Below, one piece after another: positions 9,088-18,713 of a stretch of DNA of 64,000 nucleotides; positions within the stretch are counted from its first letter, which is position 1; each line of letters starts with the position of its first letter. Position numbers and translations under genes: made by a program. The DNA lies in NCBI GenBank assembly GCA_964408795.1, contig CAYPAW010000058.1, forward strand, positions 16,404 to 80,403. The letters are read 5' to 3'. Below the pieces are notes generated by a model that saw only the letters and a list, made by a program, of their open reading frames with translations, was not told the DNA's origin and made no database searches. This stretch comes from JABMQB01 sp964408795. Its GTDB lineage: Bacteria > Bacteroidota > Bacteroidia > Bacteroidales > Prolixibacteraceae.

Positions 9088-11514
9088 ATGAAGGTCATTA
9101 AATTTGGCGGAACCTCCATAGGGTCAGCCGAGAACATCAGGAAAGTAAAAGACATTATTCTTCAGCAGAATGAGAATGCCATTGTCGTGGTTTCAGCCCT
9201 GGGAGGGGTAACCGATAAAATATTGAATGCCGCACGGATGGCTTCCATGGGAACGGGGTATTTTCATGCCGAGCTGACGGAAGTGAAAAACCGCCATTAC
9301 CGGATCATCGAAGAACTCTTCGGAACAGATGCCAATGCTGTAAACGAAAGAGTAGACAAACTCCTGAAAGAGATGGAAAAAATCCTTACCGGGGTGACCC
9401 TGGTAGGGGAACTGACGCCGAAAACCATCGATCGGATCGTAGGCCTGGGAGAACGCATGTCGTCGCACATCATTGCACGCTATATCCCGGGGGCTGTATG
9501 GAAAAACTCAGCCGACTACATCCGTACCGACAGCAATTTCGGGAAAGCCAATGTAAATTTTAAAGTAACCAACCAGCTGATAAAAAATGAATTCTCCGGT
9601 CTCAAAGGAATCGCAGTAACTCCGGGTTTTATTGCCGGCAACGATTCGGGTGAATACACCACCCTGGGCCGCGGAGGATCGGATTATACCGCAGCCATTT
9701 ATGCAGCCGCCCTAAATGCTACTTCGCTCGACATATGGACCGATGTAGATGGATTCATGACCGCTGACCCCCGGGTGATCAGCAAAGCTTACACCATAGC
9801 AAAACTTAGCTATGCCGAAGCCATGGAACTCTCCCACTTCGGGGCCAAAGTGATCTACCCGCCAACCATCCTTCCGGTATACAAAAAAGGAATTCCCATA
9901 CTGATACGAAATACCTTTAATATGGAAGGCCAGGGAACCCTGATTACCCATAACGATCAAAATAACAAAAACCTGCCAATCAAAGGAATATCCTCGATAT
10001 CAGGCATCGCACTTATTACCGTCCAGGGAATCGGAATGGTCGGAGTTACCGGTATCTCCATGCGCCTGTTCACAGCCCTCGCTAAAGAAGATATCAATGT
10101 GATCCTGATCTCCCAGGCTTCGTCAGAAAACTCAATCAGCGTAGCCGTTGAAGAACAATCCATCGAAAAAGCGGAAATAGCCATCCGCTATGAGTTCGAA
10201 AAAGAGATAAAAACCGAACGAATCAACAAAATTGAAATTGAAACCAGACTCTCCATCGTGGCCATAGTGGGTGAAAACATGAAGCATACCACTGGAATTG
10301 CCGGTAAACTGTTTCAAACTATCGGCCGTAACGGTATCAACATAGTAGCCATTGCTCAGGGTGCTTCGGAGTTGAACATATCTTGGGTCGTCAGAAACAG
10401 CGATCTCCGGAAAACCCTTAATGTGGTCCATGAATCTTTCTTCCTCTCAGAAAACATCGAATTGAATGTTTTCCTCATGGGGGTTGGCACTGTTGGAAGT
10501 CATCTGCTCAACCAACTGAAAAAACAACAGGAAAAACTGTTGAAGGAAAACCACCTGAAGATAAAATTAACCGGTGTTGCCAACACAAAAAAGATGTTCT
10601 TCTACCGTGACGGTATTGATATTGCGCTCTTCAGAGAACGACTTGATAACTCCAACCTGATCTCAAGCCTGGAAGGATACGTAAAAGAAATGACAGAAAT
10701 GAACATGTACAATTCGGTATTTGTAGATTGTACAGCATCTGAAGAGGTGGCAAAACTGTACGGAACGATCCTTGAATCCAACATTTCAGTGGTGACCGCA
10801 AACAAAGTGGCAGCTTCTTCAGAATACCTGAATTATCTTAAACTAAAAAATACAGCGAAACGAAAAGGCATCAAGTTTTTATTTGAAACCAATGTAGGAG
10901 CGGGATTACCTATCATCAACACCCTGAATGACCTGGTTCGTTCCGGCGACCGTATTTTGAAAATTGAGGCGGTCCTTTCAGGAACCCTGAATTTCATCTT
11001 CAACACGCTTTCTCCCGAACGTACATTCAGTGATACCATACGAATGGCCAAAGAAAAAGGCTATTCAGAACCGGATCCCCGGATGGACCTCAGCGGCATC
11101 GATGTAGCCCGGAAAATACTGATCCTGATACGTGAATCAGGGTATAAAATGGAGATGCAAGACATCACCATCAACCGGTTCATCCCGGATGAATATTTCG
11201 AAGGTCCGGTGAGTGAATTTCTCAAAAACATCTCGCGTGTGGATGAGGATTTTGAAAAACGCCGGAAAGTTCTGGAAGAAAAAGGCAAAAAATGGAGGTT
11301 TGTAGCCAATTTCTGTGAGGGCAAAGCCTGGATAGGTCTCCAGGAAGTAGGCAGGGAACACCCGTTTTACGACCTGGAAGGAAGCAACAATATGGTGATG
11401 TACACAACCGAGCGCTATCAGGAGTTCCCCATGCTGATCAAAGGTTACGGAGCAGGAGCCTCCGTGACAGCCGCCGGGGTGTTTGCCGACCTGATTAAAG
11501 TATCGAATATTTAA
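9088..11514 (+). CDS. thrA: Bifunctional aspartokinase / homoserine dehydrogenase
   Basis: 808 residues from the ATG at 9088 (MKVIKFGGTSIGSAENI), the true aspartokinase start; an upstream in-frame ATG at 9025 would lie inside the recA terminator and is rejected. The kinase domain has KFGGTS and GRGGSDYTAA; two ACT-type regulatory regions fill about residues 310-460; the homoserine dehydrogenase domain starts near residue 465 (NVFLMGVGTVGSHLL) and has TANKVA, FETNVGAGLP and SGTLNFIFN. It catalyses the first and third steps from aspartate to threonine, normally inhibited by threonine through the ACT domains. Confidence 0.97.
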   Translation: MKVIKFGGTSIGSAENIRKVKDIILQQNENAIVVVSALGGVTDKILNAARMASMGTGYFHAELTEVKNRHYRIIEELFGTDANAVNERVDKLLKEMEKILTGVTLVGELTPKTIDRIVGLGERMSSHIIARYIPGAVWKNSADYIRTDSNFGKANVNFKVTNQLIKNEFSGLKGIAVTPGFIAGNDSGEYTTLGRGGSDYTAAIYAAALNATSLDIWTDVDGFMTADPRVISKAYTIAKLSYAEAMELSHFGAKVIYPPTILPVYKKGIPILIRNTFNMEGQGTLITHNDQNNKNLPIKGISSISGIALITVQGIGMVGVTGISMRLFTALAKEDINVILISQASSENSISVAVEEQSIEKAEIAIRYEFEKEIKTERINKIEIETRLSIVAIVGENMKHTTGIAGKLFQTIGRNGINIVAIAQGASELNISWVVRNSDLRKTLNVVHESFFLSENIELNVFLMGVGTVGSHLLNQLKKQQEKLLKENHLKIKLTGVANTKKMFFYRDGIDIALFRERLDNSNLISSLEGYVKEMTEMNMYNSVFVDCTASEEVAKLYGTILESNISVVTANKVAASSEYLNYLKLKNTAKRKGIKFLFETNVGAGLPIINTLNDLVRSGDRILKIEAVLSGTLNFIFNTLSPERTFSDTIRMAKEKGYSEPDPRMDLSGIDVARKILILIRESGYKMEMQDITINRFIPDEYFEGPVSEFLKNISRVDEDFEKRRKVLEEKGKKWRFVANFCEGKAWIGLQEVGREHPFYDLEGSNNMVMYTTERYQEFPMLIKGYGAGASVTAAGVFADLIKVSNI

Positions 11515-11574
11515 AAGAGATGAAAGAACAAACTACATTATCCTCTTATACGATGGAATGCATGTGAAACAAGC

Positions 11575-11627
11575 CCCGATCCAGATGGTTATCGGGAAGG
11601 GGTGAGTTATCCCGATATTCACCGGGA
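11575..11627. repeat. Two short hairpins of the CCCGAT/ATCGGG type
   Basis: CCCGAT (11575-11580) pairs with ATCGGG (11591-11596), and TCCCG (11610-11614) with CGGGA (11623-11627). They lie in the 143-bp gap between thrA and the homoserine kinase-like gene and belong to the palindrome family also seen at 3245, 45424 and 53329. No T-run follows, so they are not simple terminators. Confidence 0.55.
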
Positions 11628-11657
11628 ATATCATAAAAAATTAACCATTATAAAAAC

Positions 11658-12878
11658 ATGAAACATATCGTGATTCTTGGCGACGGAATGGCCGATGAGC
11701 CGTTGGCAAACTACGGGAACCGCACTCCGCTGCAGATGGCTCACAAGCCGTATATCGACTGGCTTGCCAGGTACGGGCAAACCGGGCGTCTGATTACCGT
11801 TCCCGAAAGCATGCCCCCGGGAAGCGAAATAGCCAACCTGGCTATCCTGGGTTATGATGTGGAAAAAATTTATGAAGGCCGGGGGGTCCTTGAAGCCGCC
11901 AGCATGGGGGTGGAAATCAAAGAAAACGACCTGGCCCTGCGCTGTAACCTGATTTGCCTGGAGAATGAAAAAATAAAAAACCACTCGGCAGGACATATTT
12001 CTACCAAAGAAGCTGAAGAGATTATTTGCTTCCTAAACAAATCCCTCGGGAATGATAAAATTCAATTCCACCCCGGCGTATCTTATCGCCACCTGCTGGT
12101 AATCAAAGAGGGATTAAAAGATCTGAACTGCACACCACCCCACGATGTCGTGGAAACACCGTTTCGTCAGGTGCTAATCCATGCATCATCAGAAGAAGCC
12201 CGTAAAACAGCCAACCTGCTGAATTACCTGATCATCCGTTCCCGCTATCTGCTTGCTGATCATCCGGTAAACCGGAAACGCAAAGCCGAAGGTCTCGATC
12301 CGGCCAACTGCATCTGGCCCTGGTCACCCGGATACAAACCCGCCATGAAAACGTACCGCGAGATGTTCGGCATCGAACGGGCAGCCGTCATCTCAGCCGT
12401 CGACCTGATCCGGGGAATTGGCGTGTATGCCGGCATGGATGTAATTGAGGTGGAAGGGGTTACCGGACTTTACAACACCAACTACGAAGGAAAAGCCAAA
12501 GCCGCTGTGGAGGCACTGAAAGATCATGATTTTGTATACCTCCACATCGAAGCAAGCGACGAGGCAGGCCACGAAGGAGATGTGGAACTGAAAACAAAAA
12601 CCATCGAATACCTCGACCAGCGGGTCGTGAAAACCATCCTGGAAGAAACAAAAAAAATGAAGGAAGAGGTCGCCATAGCTGTATTGCCCGACCACCCTAC
12701 CCCATGCGCCATTAAAACCCACACCCGCGAACCGGTGCCGTTTGTCATCTTTAAACCGGGGATCCAATCCGACAACGTAAAAATTTACGACGAGTTCAGT
12801 GTTGAAAGCGGGTCACTCGGCCTCCTCAGGGGTAACGAATTTATGAAACGGTTTCTGGAACTTCCGGTAGACCAATAG
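11658..12878 (+). CDS. Phosphoglycerate-mutase-like protein, probable homoserine kinase
   Basis: 406 residues of the archaeal-type cofactor-independent phosphoglycerate mutase family in the alkaline phosphatase superfamily. Metal-site motifs are visible: VILGDGMAD at the N-terminus, PPGSEIANLAILGYD with the catalytic Ser, the HIEASDEAGHEGD stretch and LPDHPTP. In many bacteria that lack the GHMP-type ThrB, this subfamily (the proposed homoserine kinase family TIGR02535) lies between thrA and thrC, exactly as here. The context therefore favours homoserine phosphorylation over glycolysis. The reaction itself is inferred. Confidence 0.85.
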   Translation: MKHIVILGDGMADEPLANYGNRTPLQMAHKPYIDWLARYGQTGRLITVPESMPPGSEIANLAILGYDVEKIYEGRGVLEAASMGVEIKENDLALRCNLICLENEKIKNHSAGHISTKEAEEIICFLNKSLGNDKIQFHPGVSYRHLLVIKEGLKDLNCTPPHDVVETPFRQVLIHASSEEARKTANLLNYLIIRSRYLLADHPVNRKRKAEGLDPANCIWPWSPGYKPAMKTYREMFGIERAAVISAVDLIRGIGVYAGMDVIEVEGVTGLYNTNYEGKAKAAVEALKDHDFVYLHIEASDEAGHEGDVELKTKTIEYLDQRVVKTILEETKKMKEEVAIAVLPDHPTPCAIKTHTREPVPFVIFKPGIQSDNVKIYDEFSVESGSLGLLRGNEFMKRFLELPVDQ

Positions 12879-13008
12879 CAGAGGTGATGCAACATAGACT
12901 TTCATCCCTGATTCACGTCCTGCGAGCTTCGGACTATATTCCAGGGTTTATCACATCCCTCAATCGATGAATGCATTATAATTTACAAAAAGGTATTTGA
13001 TATCCCAT

Positions 13009-13024
13009 ACGGTAAGCTTACCGT
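13009..13024. promoter_or_regulatory. 16-bp perfect palindrome over the thrC promoter, candidate operator
   Basis: ACGGTAAG followed by its reverse complement CTTACCGT. It covers the expected -33 region of the promoter whose -7 box is at 13034-13041, so a bound dimeric regulator would block or modulate transcription. No regulator is identified. Confidence 0.45.
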
Positions 13025-13033
13025 GATTTTTCG

Positions 13034-13041
13034 TATTTTTG
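13034..13041 (+). promoter_or_regulatory. -7 box of thrC
   Basis: TATTTTTG matches TAnnTTTG. The thrC ATG begins only 10 nt later, so the transcript would have almost no leader. Confidence 0.6.
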
Positions 13042-13050
13042 CCTTCCACT

Positions 13051-14367
13051 ATGAACTACTACAGCACCAACAAAAGAACACCTTCTGTCACCCTGAGCGA
13101 TGCCGTTACCAAAGGGTTGGCTTCGGATAAAGGACTTTTCATGCCTGAACGGATGGAAAAATTTGAACCGGCCTTTTTTGAGACCATCCACCGGCTTTCC
13201 TTCCGGGAAATTGCCTATGAGGTCGCTATGAAGTTTTTCGGTGAAGACGTGGATTCATCCAGCCTCCGGGAGATCGTTTATGATACCCTTTCTTTCGACT
13301 GCCCGGTGGTGAAGGTCAGGGAAAATATCCATTCACTCGAACTGTTTCATGGGCCTACCCTGGCGTTCAAAGATGTGGGAGCCCGTTTTATGGCCCGCTT
13401 GCTGAATTATTTCTCCGGCAACAAAAAACAGCAGATCCATGTTCTGGTAGCTACCTCAGGCGATACAGGCAGTGCCGTTGCCAACGGATTCCTCGGGGTG
13501 AAAGGAATTCATGTCTGCGTACTCTTCCCCAAAGGAAAAGTCAGTACGATTCAGGAATCCCAGTTTACCACCCTGGGAAGAAACATTACCGCTCTCGAGA
13601 TTGACGGTACATTCGATGATTGCCAGCATTTGGCAAAAACCGCTTTTCAGGATCAAGAACTCAATCAAAAGCTGACATTAACTTCGGCCAACTCGATCAA
13701 TGTAGCGCGTTTCCTGCCGCAGGCTTTTTACTATTTTCATGCCTTTGCCCGGCTCAAAGAAAAGGGAGCCCTGGATGGCAAAAAGCTTGTGATATCGGTT
13801 CCCAGTGGGAACTTCGGAAACCTGACTGCCGGTTTGTTTGCCCGCGAAATGGGACTGCCGGTAATCCAGTTCCTCGCAGTCAATAATACCAACAACATCG
13901 TATTTGAATACCTGAAAACCGGCTTGTACAAACCACGCCCATCGGTCGAAACCCTGGCCAATGCCATGGATGTAGGTGATCCAAGTAATTTTGCCCGCAT
14001 CCTTGATTTATACAAAAATTCGCATTCGAAAATTTCCGGAATACTAAAAGGATACTGGTATTCCGATGAACAGATCAGGGAAATTATTAAACGAGTGTAC
14101 GATCAAACCGGCTACCTCTGCGATCCCCATGGAGCCTGCGGATATCAGGCCCTGGAAGAATTCCTCACAGAAGGCCAGGTTGGCGTTTTCCTCGAAACAG
14201 CTCACCCGGCAAAATTTACCGAAACCATGGAAAGCATCATCGGAAAAGGAAAAGTCCCCCTGCCCGGTAAACTGGCGGAATTCATGAAAGGAGAAAAACA
14301 AAGCTTTCCGCTGGGAAAGGATTTTAAAGAATTTAAAGAATTCCTGATGAAGCAGCAAACCAGATGA
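13051..14367 (+). CDS. thrC: Threonine synthase
   Basis: 438 residues from ATG 13051; a TTG at 13039 in frame lies within the promoter box and is rejected. PLP-dependent fold type II signatures are HGPTLAFKDVGARFM (the Lys forms the Schiff base), ATSGDTGSAVANGF and SANSINVARFLPQ. The enzyme converts O-phosphohomoserine to threonine, completing the pathway encoded by the two preceding genes. Its own promoter suggests that it is regulated partly independently of thrA. Confidence 0.97.
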   Translation: MNYYSTNKRTPSVTLSDAVTKGLASDKGLFMPERMEKFEPAFFETIHRLSFREIAYEVAMKFFGEDVDSSSLREIVYDTLSFDCPVVKVRENIHSLELFHGPTLAFKDVGARFMARLLNYFSGNKKQQIHVLVATSGDTGSAVANGFLGVKGIHVCVLFPKGKVSTIQESQFTTLGRNITALEIDGTFDDCQHLAKTAFQDQELNQKLTLTSANSINVARFLPQAFYYFHAFARLKEKGALDGKKLVISVPSGNFGNLTAGLFAREMGLPVIQFLAVNNTNNIVFEYLKTGLYKPRPSVETLANAMDVGDPSNFARILDLYKNSHSKISGILKGYWYSDEQIREIIKRVYDQTGYLCDPHGACGYQALEEFLTEGQVGVFLETAHPAKFTETMESIIGKGKVPLPGKLAEFMKGEKQSFPLGKDFKEFKEFLMKQQTR

Positions 14368-14626
14368 CCTGAGCCCCGGTCAAATACAATGCAGGAATAA
14401 AAAAAGATCCGGGAAAACTGCGGAAGGTTATCCTGTTTTCAATGGTTACGTATCCTTTTCGTGCTACCTGATTATTGGCAGCCTCACAATAATTCCCGGA
14501 GCGTACTTTCGTCCAGAGTGATTGTTTTAAGGACTAAAGAACAAAAATGTGGGGGTTTTTTTCTACATTCGGGGTTTGAACTCAACCGGTGCTATTCACA
14601 AAAATCCGTTTTAAAAGCCAACTACC

Positions 14627-15019
14627 ATGAACCTTACCAGAAGAATCCTTCTATTCATTCTACTGACTATTTTCCTTTCCTGTTCCCGGGAAATTCATTT
14701 TTTTCATCCTGAACACAGCCGGATCCGTTACCAGGGAAGAATGGATTTTGCCGATCCTTCGCAACCTGTGTTAATCGGTTCTGCTTCGTGTGTGGAAATA
14801 AATTTTACGGGCGATTCCTGCATCGTATTACTCCGGAACATGAATTCTCCGGCCATGTATAATTTTGTTTCAGTGGAAATAGACGGAGCCTACCAGGGAA
14901 GGGTAAAGATTGCTGCCGATACGATGGCTGCTTATTCCTTTGTATCTGACTCAGAGAAAGCGCATCACAGGGTACGGATTTTCAAATCTACAGAAGCTTC
15001 AAACGGGACTCAACCATAA
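14627..15019 (+). pseudogene. Truncated carbohydrate-esterase (CE2/SGNH-like) lipoprotein, N-terminal domain only
   Basis: 130 residues. A lipobox-like LTIFLSCS follows a hydrophobic segment, so Cys20 would be lipidated. The rest resembles the jelly-roll N-terminal domain of CE2-type acetyl esterases: RIRYQGRMDF, YNFVSVEIDGAYQGRVKI, HHRVRIFKSTEAS. In full-length relatives an SGNH hydrolase domain of about 200 residues with a GDS motif follows. Here the frame stops six residues after KSTEAS, and no such domain is visible in any frame before corA begins at 15146. It is most likely a 5' remnant left by deletion. Confidence 0.6.
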
Positions 15020-15145
15020 CGCATGACGATATGTTTGCTTCGTACCCTGTTTGTTTCTGATCCATAGAATGGAGAAACGAAACCCACCCTTTCTGTCCAC
15101 TGTAATGACCCCAAAGGTAGATTCAAACAAGAAAAAAAAGGCATG

Positions 15146-16213
15146 TTAAAACCACTTTTTCCTCTTAAAGAACATCAACATCAGGAGAGCCAGCACCACC
15201 ATTGCACCCCACATGATAAAATAGCTGTATTTGAAATGCAATTCCGGCAGATAATCAAAATTGGTCCCATAGATCCCCGCAATAAACGTTAACGGAATAA
15301 AAATCACTGAAAAAATTGTCAGGAATTTCATTTTATCGTTCAACCTGCTACTGGCTGTAGTATGGTAAACGTTCAGCTGATCCGTGAGCACTTCCCGGTA
15401 ATTCTCCACCATTTCCGTCACATGATTGATATTGTTTTTCAATTCTGCCAGGTGGAAAAAAGTCTCGGGTGTGATGAGGTCAGAATCGGATTTCGCAAAA
15501 GCCAGGATCAGTTCCCTGGCGGGTTTCATATTCTTTGCCAGAAAACTGATCTCTTTTTTGTATCGAAAAATGGTATCCAGCACATCCCTCTCCGATCCGG
15601 TTTCCAGTTCATCCTCATCCAGGGTTTCAATGTTCTCCCCAAAATTGGAAAGCACCATGATGTAATGATCGATGACCACATCCATCAGAGCAAAGGCAAG
15701 GTAATCCGGTCCGGCTTCGACCATGCGTTTTTTCTTTTGGCGTATCCGGTTTCGTACGGCCTCAAAAAAATCGCCTTTGCGTTCCTGAAAAGAGAGCAAT
15801 ACCCGGGGGGTGATAATCAGGCTCAGCTGCTCATACACAATCCCTTCCTCAGGGTGCCCCGGATTTAGCATTTTCAGTGAAACAAAAACAGCATTATCGT
15901 GTTCCTTGAAAACAGGCCGAAGACCGGTATTCATCACATCATCCAGGATAACTGTATCGATGGCAAAACCTTCGGCAATCTCCTGCATGACCTGCCGGTC
16001 ATGAATTCCATCGATATTGATCCATGTGGTTGTTTCCGTTTCCTTAAACTTCAGGATTTCCTGTACGGTATTAAACCGGTATTCCGATACGGTGTCCTGG
16101 TTGTAATCGATCACCCGTATCATGGGCTTTTCCATCTTCTGAACTCCCCTAAAGTGAAGGGCTCCGGGAGATAATCCTATTTCTTCCTTTTTTTTACCAA
16201 TAAACCGGGCCAT
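15146..16213 (-). CDS. corA: CorA-family magnesium/cobalt transporter
   Basis: 355 residues. A long cytoplasmic domain with a basic helix is followed by two C-terminal membrane helices: MKFLTIFSVIFIPLTFIAGI and YSYFIMWGAMVVLALLMLMF, and a basic tail KRKKWF. Everything matches CorA, a pentameric inner-membrane Mg2+ channel. The signature after the first helix reads YGTNF instead of YGMNF (codons around 15260-15268). It lies 5 nt downstream of the hexosaminidase gene on the same strand, although the two functions have no obvious link. Confidence 0.9.
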   Translation of the reverse strand: MARFIGKKKEEIGLSPGALHFRGVQKMEKPMIRVIDYNQDTVSEYRFNTVQEILKFKETETTTWINIDGIHDRQVMQEIAEGFAIDTVILDDVMNTGLRPVFKEHDNAVFVSLKMLNPGHPEEGIVYEQLSLIITPRVLLSFQERKGDFFEAVRNRIRQKKKRMVEAGPDYLAFALMDVVIDHYIMVLSNFGENIETLDEDELETGSERDVLDTIFRYKKEISFLAKNMKPARELILAFAKSDSDLITPETFFHLAELKNNINHVTEMVENYREVLTDQLNVYHTTASSRLNDKMKFLTIFSVIFIPLTFIAGIYGTNFDYLPELHFKYSYFIMWGAMVVLALLMLMFFKRKKWF

Positions 16214-16218
16214 AGTAA

Positions 16219-17748
16219 CTACTCCTTCCAGGGCACCAACGGTGATTTGTAGTAGTTTATATCCAGGGCATCAAACCGTTCTCCATGGGCAGCCAGTCTG
16301 ATTTTGTATTCCTCCCAGGAGCGTTTTTCCGGAGCGGTCCAGCCTATTTCAGCATATCCCGGAAGCCTGGGAAAAATCATAAATTCCACCTCTTCCAAAT
16401 TGGTTACGGTCTCAGACCAGAGGGGTGTTTCCACACCCAGAATGTTCTCCCGTTTAATGGCCGGGGAATAATTCTCAGGATCCCAGGTATATCCGTCGTC
16501 AACCTCAATATAGGCGGCCCAGGCCAGGCCAAGGACGGTGGTAGAATCGTATTTCATATCTATGTATGCCCGTTTGGCCGGTGACATGATCACCTTCGCC
16601 CCTTTTTCGATGCCCATGGCGGTGTTCTGCTCATTGGCCCAGAATTGGACAACTGCTCCTTCAACAAGCTTGGCGTTAGCAATCTCATCCCATCCAATTA
16701 GTTGCTTCCCATGCGATTTTACAATTTCCTGAACGCGTTCAACAAAAGGAATGTAATCTTCCAAAGGAGTGGAATGCGATTCGTCACCGCCCATATGGAA
16801 CCAGGGACCGGGAGTCATTTCTGAAATTTCACCCACCACATCATCAATGAATTGGTAGGTTATTTCCTTGTCGATGCAGAGGGTGCTGAATCCCACGCGG
16901 GTGCCTGTATACAATTCGGTTGCCTGGCCATCGCAATTGAGTTCGGCATAGGACGAAAGGGCTGCATTGGTATGACCGGGCATGTCAATCTCGGGAACAA
17001 GAGTGATCTGTCTGTCGGCTGCATACTGCACAATTTCCCTATACTGCTCCTGAGTATAAAAGCCTCCCGGACCACCTCCCACCTCAAGGCTTCCACCATG
17101 TTCGGTCAGGTTGGGCCACGATTTTATTTCAATCCGCCATCCCTGGTCGTCTGAAAGATGCAAATGCAAAACATTCATTTTGTACATAGCCAGGAAATCA
17201 ATGAACTGTTTAACCTCTTCCACATTAAAAAAGTGCCGGGCCACATCAAGCATGGCTCCCCGGTATTCGTAATATGGCGCGTCTTTTATCATACCGGTGG
17301 GTAGAAAGATCTCCTTTCGATCCCCATCAGACACTCCTATTGCCTGAAGCAGGGTCTGCACACCAAAAAAACACCCTGCAGGCGAGCCGGTAAGAGAAAC
17401 CCGTTTTTTTCCGATTTGCAATTCATAACTTTCATCATCCGTTCCCGGACCGGAAAGATAAATCCCCCGCCGCGGAGGATCAGCCGATAGCTTCACTTCC
17501 GGTTCGCTACCCATGATTTTCCCAAGAGCAGAAGCCAAAAAACGGGCAGATGGTTCGCATCCTTCCTGAGCATAAATTTTCACTTTTGAGGTGATCGTAA
17601 AAACATCGCCGGTGGCTTCCACCATCACCGGTAACGGAATAAACGCAGTCTTCGTGAGATCCGTGGGCTCATGATGCGTACAGGAAACCTGCACCATAAA
17701 GCTTAGCAGGATTGCCCCTGCAAACATCGTATTCAACATCCTTTTCAT
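16219..17748 (-). CDS. Beta-N-acetylhexosaminidase, GH20 lipoprotein
   Basis: 509 residues from ATG 17748, selected because MKRMLNTMFAGAILLSFMVQVSC is a lipoprotein signal with a Cys at its end. An N-terminal GH20b-like domain is followed by the (beta/alpha)8 domain with YRGAMLDVARHF, LHLHLSDDQGWRIEIKSWP, VPEIDMPGHTNAAL and the catalytic Asp-Glu pair in WFHMGGDES. The enzyme removes terminal GlcNAc or GalNAc from chitin oligomers, glycans or peptidoglycan fragments in the periplasm or at the outer surface. Confidence 0.95.
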   Translation of the reverse strand: MKRMLNTMFAGAILLSFMVQVSCTHHEPTDLTKTAFIPLPVMVEATGDVFTITSKVKIYAQEGCEPSARFLASALGKIMGSEPEVKLSADPPRRGIYLSGPGTDDESYELQIGKKRVSLTGSPAGCFFGVQTLLQAIGVSDGDRKEIFLPTGMIKDAPYYEYRGAMLDVARHFFNVEEVKQFIDFLAMYKMNVLHLHLSDDQGWRIEIKSWPNLTEHGGSLEVGGGPGGFYTQEQYREIVQYAADRQITLVPEIDMPGHTNAALSSYAELNCDGQATELYTGTRVGFSTLCIDKEITYQFIDDVVGEISEMTPGPWFHMGGDESHSTPLEDYIPFVERVQEIVKSHGKQLIGWDEIANAKLVEGAVVQFWANEQNTAMGIEKGAKVIMSPAKRAYIDMKYDSTTVLGLAWAAYIEVDDGYTWDPENYSPAIKRENILGVETPLWSETVTNLEEVEFMIFPRLPGYAEIGWTAPEKRSWEEYKIRLAAHGERFDALDINYYKSPLVPWKE

Positions 17749-18011
17749 GATTGAGTTTGTTAGATTATGTATCGATAAAAATATGCAAATGGAAGACAAA
17801 AAACAAAACATTCAGAAAAACCGTATGATTTGACCTGAATTTACCCATTCCGGGGTTCAGGAGAAACCTGCCTTCAGGAGGTATTTTTACTTTTTATCCG
17901 AAAAAATCCCAGAACATCCCGTTATAATTGAAACTCTGAATCGTCAATAACCCGGAGAATCGCTTTTGTATTCTTTAAAAAATTTTAACCTTTTTTTATA
18001 AAAAGACAAAT

Positions 18012-18019
18012 TATTTTTG
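18012..18019 (+). promoter_or_regulatory. -7 box upstream of the small secreted protein gene
   Basis: TATTTTTG, an exact TAnnTTTG match, 27 nt before the ATG at 18047. Confidence 0.55.
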
Positions 18020-18046
18020 AATGAACAATGTATAAATCAGGAAACT

Positions 18047-18685
18047 ATGAAAACATTATTTTTCATTTTTATACTTCTCGCAGGGCCTCTGTTACTGCAG
18101 GCACAGACCCAGCAGGATACTTTACCGGAACAACCGGACGAACAGATCATCGTCCATCGCGAATACGATGAAAACGGAAACCTGATCCGGTATGATTCAA
18201 CGTATACATTCGAATGGCACGGCGATACCATGATGGTTTTCCCCCATTCCCGGGATCCCTTCCTGCCTTACGGCTTATTTTCAGATCCTGACGACCTGAT
18301 TCATCATTTTTTTTCCGACTCGGCACACCGTTTCTCCCCGTTCAATGATCTGTGGGAACAGGAATTCTTTCAGGAACATCTGAAGTTTTTTGAATCTTTC
18401 AAAGATCCTTTGTTTGAAGAGCGATTTTTCAATCCTTTTACCCATCATCCTGATTCGCTGTATCGTTTTTATTGGAACGACAGCACCTTTTGGCAACCCC
18501 GTATGCATTCTGGATCTCCCTTCAACAAATTCAGGAATTTTATTGAGGAATTTCACCGCAGCTTTCCGAACAGGGAGTTGCAATTCTTCGAGAATGAGCA
18601 ACAGCAGCAAGAATGGGAAGAGATAAGAAAAAAATACCAACAAGAGATGGAGGAGTTTCATAGAAAATGGAACTCGGAGAAATGA
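18047..18685 (+). CDS. Secreted protein of unknown function
   Basis: 212 residues from ATG 18047, where a signal peptide ending LLLQAQ starts. The mature part is unusually rich in Phe, His, Asp and Pro (for example FFSDSAHRFSPFNDLWEQEFFQEHL), with a Gln/Glu-rich, probably helical tail. YDENGNLIRYDSTY near the N-terminus resembles short beta-hairpin repeats of exported proteins. I recognise no family. It stands alone between the GH20 and dnaX genes, converging on dnaX, 28 nt from its end. Confidence 0.7.
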   Translation: MKTLFFIFILLAGPLLLQAQTQQDTLPEQPDEQIIVHREYDENGNLIRYDSTYTFEWHGDTMMVFPHSRDPFLPYGLFSDPDDLIHHFFSDSAHRFSPFNDLWEQEFFQEHLKFFESFKDPLFEERFFNPFTHHPDSLYRFYWNDSTFWQPRMHSGSPFNKFRNFIEEFHRSFPNRELQFFENEQQQQEWEEIRKKYQQEMEEFHRKWNSEK

Positions 18686-18713
18686 AGAATCAAGAATCTT
18701 TTAATCGTTAACT

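Noticed and set aside
15362..15868. Plus-strand open frame of 168 codons opposite corA
   Set aside because: It lies entirely inside the well-supported corA gene and has no family resemblance.
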